Positions 50,873 to 60,931 are shown, numbered from the stretch's first letter. The stretch: DNA of 64,000 nucleotides from Lewinellaceae bacterium (GCA_020636355.1 JACJYB010000010.1:104708-168707); one strand, 5' to 3'. Numbers and translations are program-made. The notes: a model not told the origin generated them from the sequence alone.

Positions 50873-53800
50873 CTACTTCTTTTTTTCCCGGACATACATC
50901 GTTGCATAATACAGTGTCATGTATTCAATACTGTCAAAAGTGAATGCAATGAGTGTTTTTTGTTCGACGCTATTGTCAACTTCTGCCGCTTTTAAGAAGT
51001 CAGACCACCAGGGAATAATGGTTGCCAGGTCTTCGTTGATTACCTTGCGGACAGCTGTGCCAATGACGCTATTTTCAATGGACACTTCATCCTTCAATCG
51101 TTCGGCGACCCACTGGATCATCAAATCGTTTGCTGTCAAATTTGCCGGTTCTTTTTCCGGAGGAGCATTGGTGTCCAGCGGAAATGGATTGAACTCAGGC
51201 GGGACCCTGGACACATAGGTGACCCGGTGCAGAATACGCCAGGCAGGATTTGGATTGGCCTTGGCCTCCTTTAATGCGGCAGCCATGGGGTCATCCGACA
51301 GGTTTAACCAGCTGGGGTCAACAATTGATTTGGACTCGTCAAAAAAGTCGTCAAAATTTTGGGTATTCGGAGATAAATAGAAACTCATGAACCGGTAGGC
51401 ATTTACCTTGCCCGGCATGTCTTCTTCGGAGTACAACAGTTCCTTTTGATTGATAAACGCCTTGAGAAAGCCTTCCGGGCTCGCAGCCACATCCAATGCA
51501 AACTTATTGGTGGTAGATTTGGATTTTTGAACATTAATGGTGAAATCCGTTCCTCCCATCAAACTCAGACTGTAATAGGCGCCGATAACCGCACCGAATC
51601 CAAACATAAACTTGCCTTCCGATGTCAATCCCAGGGACCATTTTATCGAATAGGACCCATTATGGCTTTCCTGTCGAACGCTCATCGCCGACTCTTTTTC
51701 GGAATACAATCCGCCGGCGGCAGTCCATACATAATTATTGATCAGGTCGGTTCGTGGCCTCCCCTCCTCAAAATTGAAAATAGGATTGTTGGCTTCCAAC
51801 GCACTCAGGTCATCCTGCTGACTCTGCCCTCGATCTACTGCATTGAACTGCTGATAATAAGCCAATAAGTCCATTTCCTTTTTCTCGATCCTGCGTCTTA
51901 AGGAATAAGCTTCTACAGGCTTAAAGTAGGAGTCGCGCTGAACATCCGCATTAGGGTAGTCCTTATCGGTCAGCAAGCCCACTTTTCCATCCAGGGTGCC
52001 ATTTTTAATGTATTTGGGATTGATTGGAAAATGTATGATGTTTTTATCCGGAGGTATGTCCAGGTTTGGGATGACGGTAAATCCTACCATCGCACCGGTT
52101 GAATCCAGGTATAAGGCATACATATCAGCCGTACGGGAGATCACCAGGGCATAACCGGTATTGTCCGGAATAAATCTCCGCTCTTTGGTAAATTTTTCCC
52201 AATCGCTGTCTTTGGCTTCCCAGGCGCCGGAGTTTGCCATCTTATTGGTCGCAAGTTTTGAGAGTCCGTAGCTGGACCCTGATTGGTTGGTTTGGGCTGT
52301 GGCCCAGTCCGTGGTAGCTGCAACCCCGATTTTAAATTCTATTTTAGAAAGATCCCAGGATAAGATGGGCACTTTCCGTTCATCATTGAGCGCAAACCCG
52401 CCTTTGATACCAAAAGAGAGACTATTGCCATCTTTTCGGCTGGAAGAAAATGAGATCGTAGTATCCTCAGCTTCCGTAAGACTAACTGTGGAAATGTTGC
52501 TATAGCGCAAATAGCCGGTGGCACTATTGTAATAGGGCAGTGTCAGATTTTCACTGGGTATTGGGGGAGCGCCTTCGATGAATCCGATCAAGGATGGTTT
52601 GGTTTGAACCTGACCGAGGTAAACCTGATTGAGGTCTCCGATCTTGAAATTATTTTCCCGCTGGACGATTTGATCCTGGTCAATGTAAATGTAACACCGC
52701 TTGTAAATGCTGAAGAGCTCTTTTTTGTAATTGTATTGAGAATCGGCATATTCGATGACTGTAACGCCCTGCTGGATGGATTTTGAGAAATTGGTCTTTT
52801 TGCCTCCTAAAGCATTCGTGACAATGCCTGCTTCATTATTAATGGGCGCATCGGAATTGTCCCAGGTAGGCAGCTTGTCGGCAGGATTCAGTTTAAAGAA
52901 TTCTCCGTCATTTCCCTTACCGGTATTATCATAGGCGATTTTACCGGATCCATCCTGAAAGCGCCAATAACCGGCAAGATTATTTTCTCTTCCTGTCAGA
53001 ATACGCTCCTTATTATCCTTGATCTGCTCCAGTGTGCGGACCTCCGACCAGATCCTTAATTCATCAATCCGGCCATTGAGCAGATTGTTGTATCCGCCAT
53101 TGTCATTGAGCATGTTGCCAATGGTGATCTGGGATTTACCATAACCATCAAGCAAATTGAGCGCTACTGGCTCAATCGGCACGATGCGGCCATTGATCGT
53201 AATCTGCAGCTTGGAATTTTCAAGGTACAAGAACCAGAGATCCCGGTTGCTGAGTAAGGCATTGTTGTCGGATTCGTTATCAAATGCGGTCCGGCCCTGC
53301 TGTTCGCTGAAATACCAGGCGGAGATCAATCCATCACCATTGAGGACGGGAGTGACCATTTCATAATTGCTCTTGATAGCTACCGCGCTCAAGGGTGTTT
53401 TCCATAGACGTAAATCAGATAATTTGCCGGAATAATATTGTTGGTTCGGCGCCAATCCATCGGGTTTGGTGCGGCCAATATTGGCATTGATTGAAGTCTG
53501 ATTGATGGAAATGTCCCCATACATTTTAGGGCTTTCGTAGCCAAGTCCGGAAGGCCGGCCATTAACATAGATTTGCCCGTAGAGGGTAAATTCATTGACG
53601 GATTTTTCTTCGTTTATTTTCAGGACTTTCGATTGGATGTCAATCGTGGCTGCCAGATAATAGGCCGTATTCAGTTTTATCTCGTCTGCACCGGTGATCG
53701 TAAAGTACAATTCATTGACGGGGGCCGGATCCTTGGTATTCTCATTTAAGGTGCGACCCGATATTTTGACCGTCAGATAAGGCCTTCCAATGCCGTTTAA

Positions 53801-56800
53801 CCCAAATTCGTAAGATTGCTCGCTGAGATCATTTCCGTACTTGCTGAAGATAACCTGATTGGCTCCGTATGTTCTCTGGGCAGGAATAATCCAGGCTTCG
53901 ATGGTCAGGCCGGTGTCTACATTCAGACTGTCTTCATTGCCGCAATCCCCGAAGGCCTGATTGGTCAGCTCAATGCCATAGTGCTCGCTGTATATGCCAG
54001 AAATATGATTCCAGGCTGCAGTGGAAAGCAAGGCTTGGCTGGTCATCACGGCCTTATTCCGGACGGCAAAATATGCCGGGCAAAAGACACCCGGAAAAGA
54101 CCAGATGGCGTGTCCGGTTATTCCTACATTGTAATAATTGCTGGTGATGACCGCATCGTTTTTGATCCCTTTGGTGTCGGAGTCGAGACGATACAACAGG
54201 ATCAACCCTTCATCGTCCGGTAGCAGCGAAAGATTATACCGGTCTGCCACATCCGCAGGCATCAGTAATCGGTTCCAGATAGCGATTTGATTCATTTCCA
54301 TTTGAAATGGAATCGTTTCGTTATTCCCGATGATCAAATCGCATTTAAAAGGCACCGGGGTGTCCTCGGGGTATTCAAAAGTGTTGTCCAGATTCCCATC
54401 ATGGTATAGGGTTATTGTTTTACCGGTGCGCGTCAATGCGATCTGAGTCCAGACTTTATCAGCCAATTGTTTGTTAAACGGTTTCTGGAAGTGCACGGTA
54501 TTGTTTTTCAACAGCTCAAACAGCAGGGTCCCATCCGACTTGACGGTCAGTCTCTGGGTCGAGTAGTTTGCGTCGGCCGGGATGATTGTGTATATGGCAC
54601 CTCCTGTTTCACCCGCAGTTGCGCGATCTGGTTTGACGTAAAAGCTAAAAGAATATTGATCGTATCCGAAAATGGTCTTATCCAAATCAGTGACATCTTT
54701 ATTGGTAACGACGATCGACCCCGGGCCGTTTGGCTGGCTTTGCAAAAACTTCAGACAGGTACTGTAAGTAGTACCCAGCATGTATTGGGCAGTGTCTGTT
54801 TCGTTTTTATGATTGGCATGTACGATTCGGGGAAAAGAAATATCGGACAAGGCCATACTTCCCTCGATGGCATGGAGGTTTACCCAGCTTTCGATGCTCA
54901 GGCTACCGGGAATTTCCAGTGCTTTATTTGATATTTTATTTTCCGTGATTTTAATTCCGGACCGGGGTTGGTCGATGGCAACGCTGTAATGCGGGCTTTC
55001 AGCTATCCAACCACCATCACGGCCGGGTTGCAAAAGTATACCGGATTGAGTTTTTTGGATCGTAGCCGGAAAACCATTATCCGGTGCTCCATTCGGATAG
55101 ACCCCAAATAACAGTGAACCGTTTTTTAATTGGGCTACCTCACCCCCGGAATCCACTTTTTGAATCTTTTTACCGGTTGCTTTAAATGGCCGGATGGTGC
55201 CGGTAGCATTCAGTTTGAATACATCCAAAAAAGAGGTAATTGCATACAAACTGGCAGGCTTCGTAATTTCATTATTTTGAATTTCCAGGGAATTGGTTTT
55301 TTCGTAAAAATTCAAATATTTAGCCACCTCTTTCTGTTCATTGTTGCCGCCTTTAAGAATGGCTTTAATGAATTCATCCGATTTTCTGGGAATGTTTTTC
55401 CAGGTTGCTAAAATATCCCCGGATCCTTTTATGGCTAAAGTGAATGTAGCATTACAGGCGGGCTTGGCCGGATTGGGTTTTTCTGCATCTTCAATTTTGA
55501 TCGTTAGGCCGGATATTTTATCCTCATCTAAAATGACGAGTATTGACTGCTTGCCAGCCGGAATGTTATAAAATTGAGCGCCATTCTTTTCCGTGTTATC
55601 GGGGTTTTCATACGAATAGACCGAAGAAGACCCGTTGATGGTTTTTACAAATTCTTCGACTTCGGTGGATACATTTTTTAGCTTTTTGCTAAATGTGCCG
55701 GAGCTCGACGCATCCCGGTATCGCACCGTCAAATTGACGTCACAGGTATTTGGTGAATTTCCTGCTGCAACATCAATGGAGTCAAAAATATATTCCTCGA
55801 CATTGCGGCTTACCAGCTGGAGCAATCCTTTCTGGTTCTCTACCCCGACCGCCTCGAAATGCTGATTCCGTTTTCCATGGTAATCGAAAAATACCCGTTC
55901 ACCGGTAAGCAGGCGCGGATCCGTAGTTTCATTGAGGGAGTTGCCGTTCAGGACCTCCAGTATGTAATTCAGATGCCCGGGCATGCCCAGCCAATTTTCA
56001 CTTGCCCCCTGGTTGTCATCCAGAAATATGGAAAATAATTGAGATGCCGGATCCAGTGAAAATTTGATTTTGGAATGATTGAATGCAGTCCCGGTCTGGC
56101 GGGAAGACAAGACCACAAGTCCCGTTTGATTTTTAACATCACCGGCTCCTTTGGCTTCCCAATCGATCCCATAATGGGCTCTGGAATTAGAGGTGTCGTA
56201 CTGCGCGACCAGAAATTGATCGTTTATACCCTGATAATAAAGGTGGATGTACCCGTCCGCACTGGTGAGCAGAAATGGACGGGACGCTTCTTTGATCCCG
56301 CCAAAATTGGAAAACCGCCCTGTGGACTCAGGCACGATGGCTCCGGCATAAAAAGTCAAGCCCTGTTCGTTCACGTAGGAGGTGGGCGCTGAAACCGGGA
56401 TCAATGGGGAAGAGCCGGACACCCAGTTGGATCCGGATAAGTGGCCCTGACGCGATTGATTTTTTGTGATGCTCCGGATGTCAGTTCCTATGCCTTCATC
56501 CAGCGGGTAATAAGCTACCAGGGTGTCCATACTTTTGGCTACCGCTTCCGGAATCCGGGTATACATGTATTTTATTGCCGCTTCTTCCTGGTTGGATGAC
56601 CAGATACGGACTTCGTTTAATTCACCGGAAAAGCTGCCAAAAGTTTTTCCTCCGATACAATCCAGTGGAGTGGCTACCGGGACAGCACCGGAAAAATCAT
56701 CCCCGGTCATTTCTATTACACTGCCGTTGATCAGCACTTTGTAGGCGCCCTGATCAAATATAACCAGGACATTATTCCAGGAATTGGTGTTGAAAGCATT

Positions 56801-58054
56801 GCTTTTGGACGTCAGTTGTAAAAATTTCGTTCCGGTCCCAAAGCCAACAGCCACTTTGTATTTGTCGACCACCCAGATGGACGGTGGTCGTGTTTCCAGC
56901 TTGATTTTATCGTTAGCAGTACCCAAAACAACCTTTTCGGAAGGATCTTTGGACGTCGGGTAGATCCAGGCTTGTTGGGTAAACGACTTTCCCAGGACAA
57001 TGGGGTCTCCGGCAAGATCGGCCCATCCGTTGCCGTTAAATTCCAGTGAAAAAGGCGCGTGGTTCACTGGGCCCAGAGGAATGGTATTGATCGGAACACC
57101 ACCTGTTTTTTCCGGAAATGACAGTGTGCCGAACCGGGAGATGGCACTATCCAGGGTGGCGACGAAATTCTTTTGATGCTCATCCTGCAGTTGGACGACG
57201 AGGAGCAGACGAAATGTCTGTTGCAATTTCAAAACGGTGGAATCACTGGTTTCGACCGGTTCTTGTTTTGTATACACCGTAGCGCTGGGAGGACCGATCA
57301 ACCGGACCGGTTTTTCAGCAAGTAAAAAGTCTAATGCGCGATCGGGCTTGATCCAGTGGGTCACCGGATCGATTTGCCCCGGTAAAAATTGAAACCATCC
57401 GCTATCGGTGCGGGCAATGTTGTAGGATAAAAATTGATGCGATACGAGGTCTGCGATAAAAAACTGCCAATGCAATACTTCGGATTGATCCGTGGGTAGA
57501 AAATTCACCGTAAAATATCCGTTGGTCAGGTCCAGTTTATTTGCATGACCAAATGGTAATTCGTAAATGGGCTCGATAAATGGTTTGCCATCCTGATTGA
57601 TAAATGATTGGGTGTCTTTTTCGCTTCCCGGGGTATCGGGTTTACCGGAATTTTTAAATCGCACTTCCCACGCCGGCTGCAATTCCGTTCGCGTGGCTGC
57701 ATTTACTTTTTCATTGGGTATTTCAACCAGAATATACCGATTGATGTAGAGCGATTGTGAGCCGGAGCGGATGATGTAGATATATTGCTGATCGGTCACT
57801 ACCTGGAAAAAGCCGGTACTGACGACTTTGCGTTTTACCCTGAGCATATTCCACCCGGCCAGGCTTACCTCATCCGGAAAAGTTACGGCACTGTATCCGT
57901 CCCAATTTTCATCGTTGCCGGTATTTTCGATTTGCATGCTCAGGACATTATAAAACAGTTGGTCTCCTTCCTGGTCTGAACCTTTTTGGCTGACGAAATA
58001 AATGACCTTTCCCTTGTGGTTCAGGGAAACCGGGTTGCTGAATTTAGCGATCAT
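50873..58054 (-). CDS. Giant multi-LamG-domain protein (2393 aa), no signal peptide
   Basis: The longest gene of the window. The N-terminus (MIAKFSNPVSLNHKGKVIYF) is a strand-rich start, not a signal peptide. Four LamG/concanavalin-A-like jelly rolls can be placed by their D-E-L-R-I-W-type closing strand: about 335-490 (GELNEVRIW), about 1100-1260 (MNQIAIWNRLL), about 1370-1550 (KLSDLRLWKTPL) and about 1560-1670 (GRIDELRIW). The linker regions are strand-rich. From about 1850 the sequence changes to long Ser/Thr/Gly amphipathic strands (SFSSSRKDGNSLSFGIKGG; FMFGFGAVIGAYYSLSLMGG) and a helical end. No T9SS domain or catalytic motif is seen. It is last in a four-gene set with tail-collar proteins. 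A lectin-like surface, fibre or effector protein is suggested, unproven. Confidence 0.85.
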   Translation of the reverse strand: MIAKFSNPVSLNHKGKVIYFVSQKGSDQEGDQLFYNVLSMQIENTGNDENWDGYSAVTFPDEVSLAGWNMLRVKRKVVSTGFFQVVTDQQYIYIIRSGSQSLYINRYILVEIPNEKVNAATRTELQPAWEVRFKNSGKPDTPGSEKDTQSFINQDGKPFIEPIYELPFGHANKLDLTNGYFTVNFLPTDQSEVLHWQFFIADLVSHQFLSYNIARTDSGWFQFLPGQIDPVTHWIKPDRALDFLLAEKPVRLIGPPSATVYTKQEPVETSDSTVLKLQQTFRLLLVVQLQDEHQKNFVATLDSAISRFGTLSFPEKTGGVPINTIPLGPVNHAPFSLEFNGNGWADLAGDPIVLGKSFTQQAWIYPTSKDPSEKVVLGTANDKIKLETRPPSIWVVDKYKVAVGFGTGTKFLQLTSKSNAFNTNSWNNVLVIFDQGAYKVLINGSVIEMTGDDFSGAVPVATPLDCIGGKTFGSFSGELNEVRIWSSNQEEAAIKYMYTRIPEAVAKSMDTLVAYYPLDEGIGTDIRSITKNQSRQGHLSGSNWVSGSSPLIPVSAPTSYVNEQGLTFYAGAIVPESTGRFSNFGGIKEASRPFLLTSADGYIHLYYQGINDQFLVAQYDTSNSRAHYGIDWEAKGAGDVKNQTGLVVLSSRQTGTAFNHSKIKFSLDPASQLFSIFLDDNQGASENWLGMPGHLNYILEVLNGNSLNETTDPRLLTGERVFFDYHGKRNQHFEAVGVENQKGLLQLVSRNVEEYIFDSIDVAAGNSPNTCDVNLTVRYRDASSSGTFSKKLKNVSTEVEEFVKTINGSSSVYSYENPDNTEKNGAQFYNIPAGKQSILVILDEDKISGLTIKIEDAEKPNPAKPACNATFTLAIKGSGDILATWKNIPRKSDEFIKAILKGGNNEQKEVAKYLNFYEKTNSLEIQNNEITKPASLYAITSFLDVFKLNATGTIRPFKATGKKIQKVDSGGEVAQLKNGSLLFGVYPNGAPDNGFPATIQKTQSGILLQPGRDGGWIAESPHYSVAIDQPRSGIKITENKISNKALEIPGSLSIESWVNLHAIEGSMALSDISFPRIVHANHKNETDTAQYMLGTTYSTCLKFLQSQPNGPGSIVVTNKDVTDLDKTIFGYDQYSFSFYVKPDRATAGETGGAIYTIIPADANYSTQRLTVKSDGTLLFELLKNNTVHFQKPFNKQLADKVWTQIALTRTGKTITLYHDGNLDNTFEYPEDTPVPFKCDLIIGNNETIPFQMEMNQIAIWNRLLMPADVADRYNLSLLPDDEGLILLYRLDSDTKGIKNDAVITSNYYNVGITGHAIWSFPGVFCPAYFAVRNKAVMTSQALLSTAAWNHISGIYSEHYGIELTNQAFGDCGNEDSLNVDTGLTIEAWIIPAQRTYGANQVIFSKYGNDLSEQSYEFGLNGIGRPYLTVKISGRTLNENTKDPAPVNELYFTITGADEIKLNTAYYLAATIDIQSKVLKINEEKSVNEFTLYGQIYVNGRPSGLGYESPKMYGDISINQTSINANIGRTKPDGLAPNQQYYSGKLSDLRLWKTPLSAVAIKSNYEMVTPVLNGDGLISAWYFSEQQGRTAFDNESDNNALLSNRDLWFLYLENSKLQITINGRIVPIEPVALNLLDGYGKSQITIGNMLNDNGGYNNLLNGRIDELRIWSEVRTLEQIKDNKERILTGRENNLAGYWRFQDGSGKIAYDNTGKGNDGEFFKLNPADKLPTWDNSDAPINNEAGIVTNALGGKKTNFSKSIQQGVTVIEYADSQYNYKKELFSIYKRCYIYIDQDQIVQRENNFKIGDLNQVYLGQVQTKPSLIGFIEGAPPIPSENLTLPYYNSATGYLRYSNISTVSLTEAEDTTISFSSSRKDGNSLSFGIKGGFALNDERKVPILSWDLSKIEFKIGVAATTDWATAQTNQSGSSYGLSKLATNKMANSGAWEAKDSDWEKFTKERRFIPDNTGYALVISRTADMYALYLDSTGAMVGFTVIPNLDIPPDKNIIHFPINPKYIKNGTLDGKVGLLTDKDYPNADVQRDSYFKPVEAYSLRRRIEKKEMDLLAYYQQFNAVDRGQSQQDDLSALEANNPIFNFEEGRPRTDLINNYVWTAAGGLYSEKESAMSVRQESHNGSYSIKWSLGLTSEGKFMFGFGAVIGAYYSLSLMGGTDFTINVQKSKSTTNKFALDVAASPEGFLKAFINQKELLYSEEDMPGKVNAYRFMSFYLSPNTQNFDDFFDESKSIVDPSWLNLSDDPMAAALKEAKANPNPAWRILHRVTYVSRVPPEFNPFPLDTNAPPEKEPANLTANDLMIQWVAERLKDEVSIENSVIGTAVRKVINEDLATIIPWWSDFLKAAEVDNSVEQKTLIAFTFDSIEYMTLYYATMYVREKKK

Positions 58055-58110
58055 GGTTTGGGTTATGTTTTTATCAATGAATTAAGATCAATGGATGTGG
58101 GCAGTCCGGA

Positions 58111-58572
58111 TTAGCTCCGGCATTTTATATACATTTTCAGGTAGATGTTTTTGGGTCGTGTTTCTTTATCACCGCCGCTCGTGCAGGTATTTTGTTTGTA
58201 AGGATTATTATTGCCAGGTCCGGTGTGTCCGGAAACAGTTTCACCGTGGGTGACATGTGATTTTATTGGGAGATGACCGACAGTAGCGCGGAATGGTTTG
58301 TCTCCGGGTTTTTTGGTTGTGTATTCCTCCTGTGCCCCCACCTGTTCATTGAGGGATCCGCGCAAAAACTGACCGGCATAATTTGGAAGGTTGAACTGGC
58401 CGGGCTGCGCATTTTTTGAATAAATGTCCTGGATGGCTTCGTATAGTTCCGGATAGTTCGACTGGTCAAGTTGCCGGCCGTCGCACAGCAGCCAGCCGTC
58501 GTTTTCCGGAAGATCGACCGCACTAAATAGAATTCCGCCGACCGGATATTGATCTGTTTTTGCTCGGAACAT
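58111..58572 (-). CDS. Single tail-collar-domain protein
   Basis: A 153-residue protein matching the phage tail-collar (PF07484) pattern: YPVGGILFSAVDLPENDGWL then LCDGRQLDQSNYPELYEAI, FNLPNYAGQFLRG, and the closing ETRPKNIYLKMYIKC. The same fold occurs in microcystin-dependent (MdpB-type) proteins. Near the C-terminus it has a Cys/His-rich stretch (HVTHGETVSGHTGPGNNNPY). No signal peptide. It is 18 nt from the tandem collar gene upstream and 56 nt before the giant LamG gene. No capsid, portal or tail-sheath genes are nearby. Confidence 0.88.
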   Translation of the reverse strand: MFRAKTDQYPVGGILFSAVDLPENDGWLLCDGRQLDQSNYPELYEAIQDIYSKNAQPGQFNLPNYAGQFLRGSLNEQVGAQEEYTTKKPGDKPFRATVGHLPIKSHVTHGETVSGHTGPGNNNPYKQNTCTSGGDKETRPKNIYLKMYIKCRS

Positions 58573-58590
58573 GACGATGGTGTTTTAAGG

Positions 58591-59673
58591 TTAAATGAAT
58601 TTGATGTACCAATCCACTGCATAATTGACGGGTCTCGTTTCTGCGTCACCCCCGGATTCGGTGACATTCACATCAACCCCTCCGGCATTCCAGTCCAGTG
58701 TCGTTTTGACCAGGCCGTCCATAGCCATTTTTCCTTCTGAGTAGGGTAGGCGCGGTATTTTGGTAAAAAAACCGGCAGATAGGGGATAGCCTGTGGCATC
58801 CATTTGTACCGATCCGACTTTATCTCCGGCGTTTCCCCGGTCTCCTTCAGGACGATCCGGAAATGGAGGTGTGCGTTTGTCAGCGTCCGGATCCCGTCGG
58901 AATTCAGGTGCCTGGCTGTCTACCCCGCGCAGGAACTGGCCCTGATAATCCGGAAGATTGAAATATCCTTCTTTGGGCTTGCCGTGAACATATCGGATGG
59001 CATTGAATAAATATTGAAATTGACCGACTATCGGAAGTGCTTGTCCCATGCATTTGATGTACTGCTGTTCGATGATCGTGTTGGCCATTCCGGCAAAGGG
59101 AATAATGGATCCGATCGGGAGCATTACCGGGTCATTGTATTGATCCAGCCGGCTTTTTTTGATCAGGTAATGGACGTATTTGTTTTTAGGCCTGGTTTCC
59201 AGATCGCCCCCGCTGCCGTCGGTCCAGGCACCGGTGTCGTCTTCACCTGCATAGCCACTGCGGCCGGCATCGGTTGCAGCGTCTAGTTTCATCGACACAA
59301 TGTCATTGTTGGAAATGGTAGCCTGAAAAGGATTCCGCGGTACACCGGTGGCGTATTCCTGGTAAGAGCCGATGGTATTGCCGGTATTTCCGCCGGCCAT
59401 TAAGGCTTTTCTGGAATCCGCGTCAGGGTCAGCACCGCTACTGCCGTTTACGCCGCGGATAAATAAGCCCCGCAGATCAGGGATGTTATAAACCCCTTTA
59501 GCCTGGGATCCGAAGGAAGTTTTGATTTCAGCAAATAATTCGGCATTTTCCGATTCGTCGAATTCACGACCGTCACACAGAAGCCAACCTGATTTTTCCA
59601 GGGCTTCGTATTGTTCGGCAACTTCGCCGGAGTAGGCAATCACAGTGCCGACCGGAACAAATTTGGGATCCAT
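58591..59673 (-). CDS. Tandem tail-collar-domain protein
   Basis: A 360-residue protein with two collar domains: residues 6-175 (VPVGTVIAYSGEVAEQYEAL, GWLLCDGREFDESENAELF, IPDLRGLFIRGVNG, ETRPKNKYVHYLIKK) and residues 185-360 (LPIGSIIPFAGMANTII, FNLPDYQGQFLRGVDSQ, ETRPVNYAVDWYIKF). The second copy has a diverged nucleation loop (KCMGQALPIVGQ). The ETRPxN closing strand is shared with the single-domain protein. The cytosolic N-terminus MDPKFVPVG has no signal. Likely forms trimers as in phage fibres. It is 22 nt downstream of the unknown 216-residue gene. Confidence 0.88.
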   Translation of the reverse strand: MDPKFVPVGTVIAYSGEVAEQYEALEKSGWLLCDGREFDESENAELFAEIKTSFGSQAKGVYNIPDLRGLFIRGVNGSSGADPDADSRKALMAGGNTGNTIGSYQEYATGVPRNPFQATISNNDIVSMKLDAATDAGRSGYAGEDDTGAWTDGSGGDLETRPKNKYVHYLIKKSRLDQYNDPVMLPIGSIIPFAGMANTIIEQQYIKCMGQALPIVGQFQYLFNAIRYVHGKPKEGYFNLPDYQGQFLRGVDSQAPEFRRDPDADKRTPPFPDRPEGDRGNAGDKVGSVQMDATGYPLSAGFFTKIPRLPYSEGKMAMDGLVKTTLDWNAGGVDVNVTESGGDAETRPVNYAVDWYIKFI

Positions 59674-59695
59674 AAGGTATCGTAATTTATTGGGG

Positions 59696-60346
59696 TTATA
59701 GAATTTGCTCTTTCAAAAATTGGAGGCGAAAATCATTTTCTTTTTTTAATGGATAGACGGAATTGATTATGCGGAATAAATTGAGTATCGCCTCCCGGGG
59801 GTTCTCATTTAAAACGGCGTGCGTGGCTGCTGCAGCGGCTATCATTTTCTCATTTCCCGAGCCATGCATTTCGACCAGAAAATGGCTACAGTAACGTTGA
59901 TGATGTTTTAAATTACCCAGGCTTAATTTTCCTTTCGACCAATCTGCTTTGATTTTTAATAGGGATGGATACCGGAAATCGATGTAGACCCCTTCTTCAG
60001 CTAAACGAGTGTGGAAATTGTGGCAAAAATAGATAGCTAATTCATGAATAAAGCCGGGCGGAAGCAACTCTACTCTTAATATTGTCCAAAGGATAAAATG
60101 GGGATTTATTTTCCAGTTTAACACGTCTGCTACAGTTCCTTCGGTGCGATTTGAAAATCCGGCCCAGGCCTTAAAATCGGATTCCGTGTTGATTTTCATT
60201 AATTTTTTCTGATCCGTTGCCGAAGTGAAAAAACTGAACCGCTTGCGTGAAGCCATCAATCCTGTGTAGGCATTCCAATGAATTAAATTCCGGTAGGTAA
60301 TGCGGTTTTGACTTATTTCTTTTCTGGTTTTTTTTGAGAGCTGCAT
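59696..60346 (-). CDS. Unknown protein heading the collar/LamG gene set
   Basis: A 216-residue basic protein with no recognised family. It is helical (RKEISQNRITYRNLIHWNAY) and contains His/Cys-rich HELAIYFCHNFHTRLAEEGV and HHQRYCSHFLVEMHG. A regular AAAAATHAVLNENPREAILN helix near the C-terminus gives a repeat-like feel. It has no membrane segment or signal peptide. Its position at the head of the set suggests a chaperone, adaptor or regulator for the fibre-like proteins. Confidence 0.65.
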   Translation of the reverse strand: MQLSKKTRKEISQNRITYRNLIHWNAYTGLMASRKRFSFFTSATDQKKLMKINTESDFKAWAGFSNRTEGTVADVLNWKINPHFILWTILRVELLPPGFIHELAIYFCHNFHTRLAEEGVYIDFRYPSLLKIKADWSKGKLSLGNLKHHQRYCSHFLVEMHGSGNEKMIAAAAATHAVLNENPREAILNLFRIINSVYPLKKENDFRLQFLKEQIL

Positions 60347-60931
60347 GGACGATGGTTAATTTGGTTTATTGGCATCGATATAAACGTATCCTACGAAAGG
60401 CAAATCCCTTCATAAGCGTAATTAATAGCTTACCTGCTCAATTCAGATCCATTATGAATTAAGAACCATCACAAATTGACAGCTTTGGGCATTTCTTATA
60501 GAATCGCTGAATTTGCTTTTCCGGGTGAACCTGTTTGGTGGAATAAATAAAAAGATAATTGGTACAGGCCAGCCCTTTTCAGATGTAAAGTGCCTAAGGT
60601 AAAACAAATGAATCTACGGATCAAGCCCTTTGTTTTGAATCGGTAATAATTTTGACCGATCATGAGTCCTGAATTGAGATTAAATGCAAGTCGACTCCGT
60701 GGACAAGAGGAGATGAAGGGTTGCGTTGGTAGTTGTATGCAAAAAAGGCCCCATGCGCTTTTACATGGTGCCCTTGTTGTTTCCCTGGTAACCGATTGGA
60801 TCAAAACCAGGATAAGAGTCGTTAATCAGGCTGTTTAACGTAGATGGTTGGTAACATGCTTTTTTATAAGCAATAGCAACTACATTAACTGTAAATCGGA
60901 AGGCTGATTGTTTCAAGGGAAGGCCTGTCTT
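60347..60931. other. Gap between the collar/LamG set and the sigma-factor gene
   Basis: About 585 bp with no convincing gene. The left part must hold the promoter of the collar set; TACGTTTA near the start resembles a -7 element but no TTG was found at the right spacing. A terminator for the sigma-factor gene lies at 60741-60772. Confidence 0.55.
60741..60772 (-). terminator. Terminator of the sigma-factor fusion gene
   Basis: On the minus strand GGCACCATG and CATGGGGCC pair over nine positions with one mismatch around an 8-nt loop, followed by TTTTTT. It lies about 160 nt past the stop of the sigma-factor fusion gene. Confidence 0.75.

Noticed and set aside
50873..60346. Prophage remnant
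   Set aside because: Only collar-type genes are present; there are no capsid, portal, terminase, sheath, integrase or lysis genes and no attachment-site-like repeats.
60496..60804. Open frame of 102 codons between the collar set and sigma gene
   Set aside because: It spans the sigma-gene terminator hairpin, has no recognised motif, and is most likely chance.
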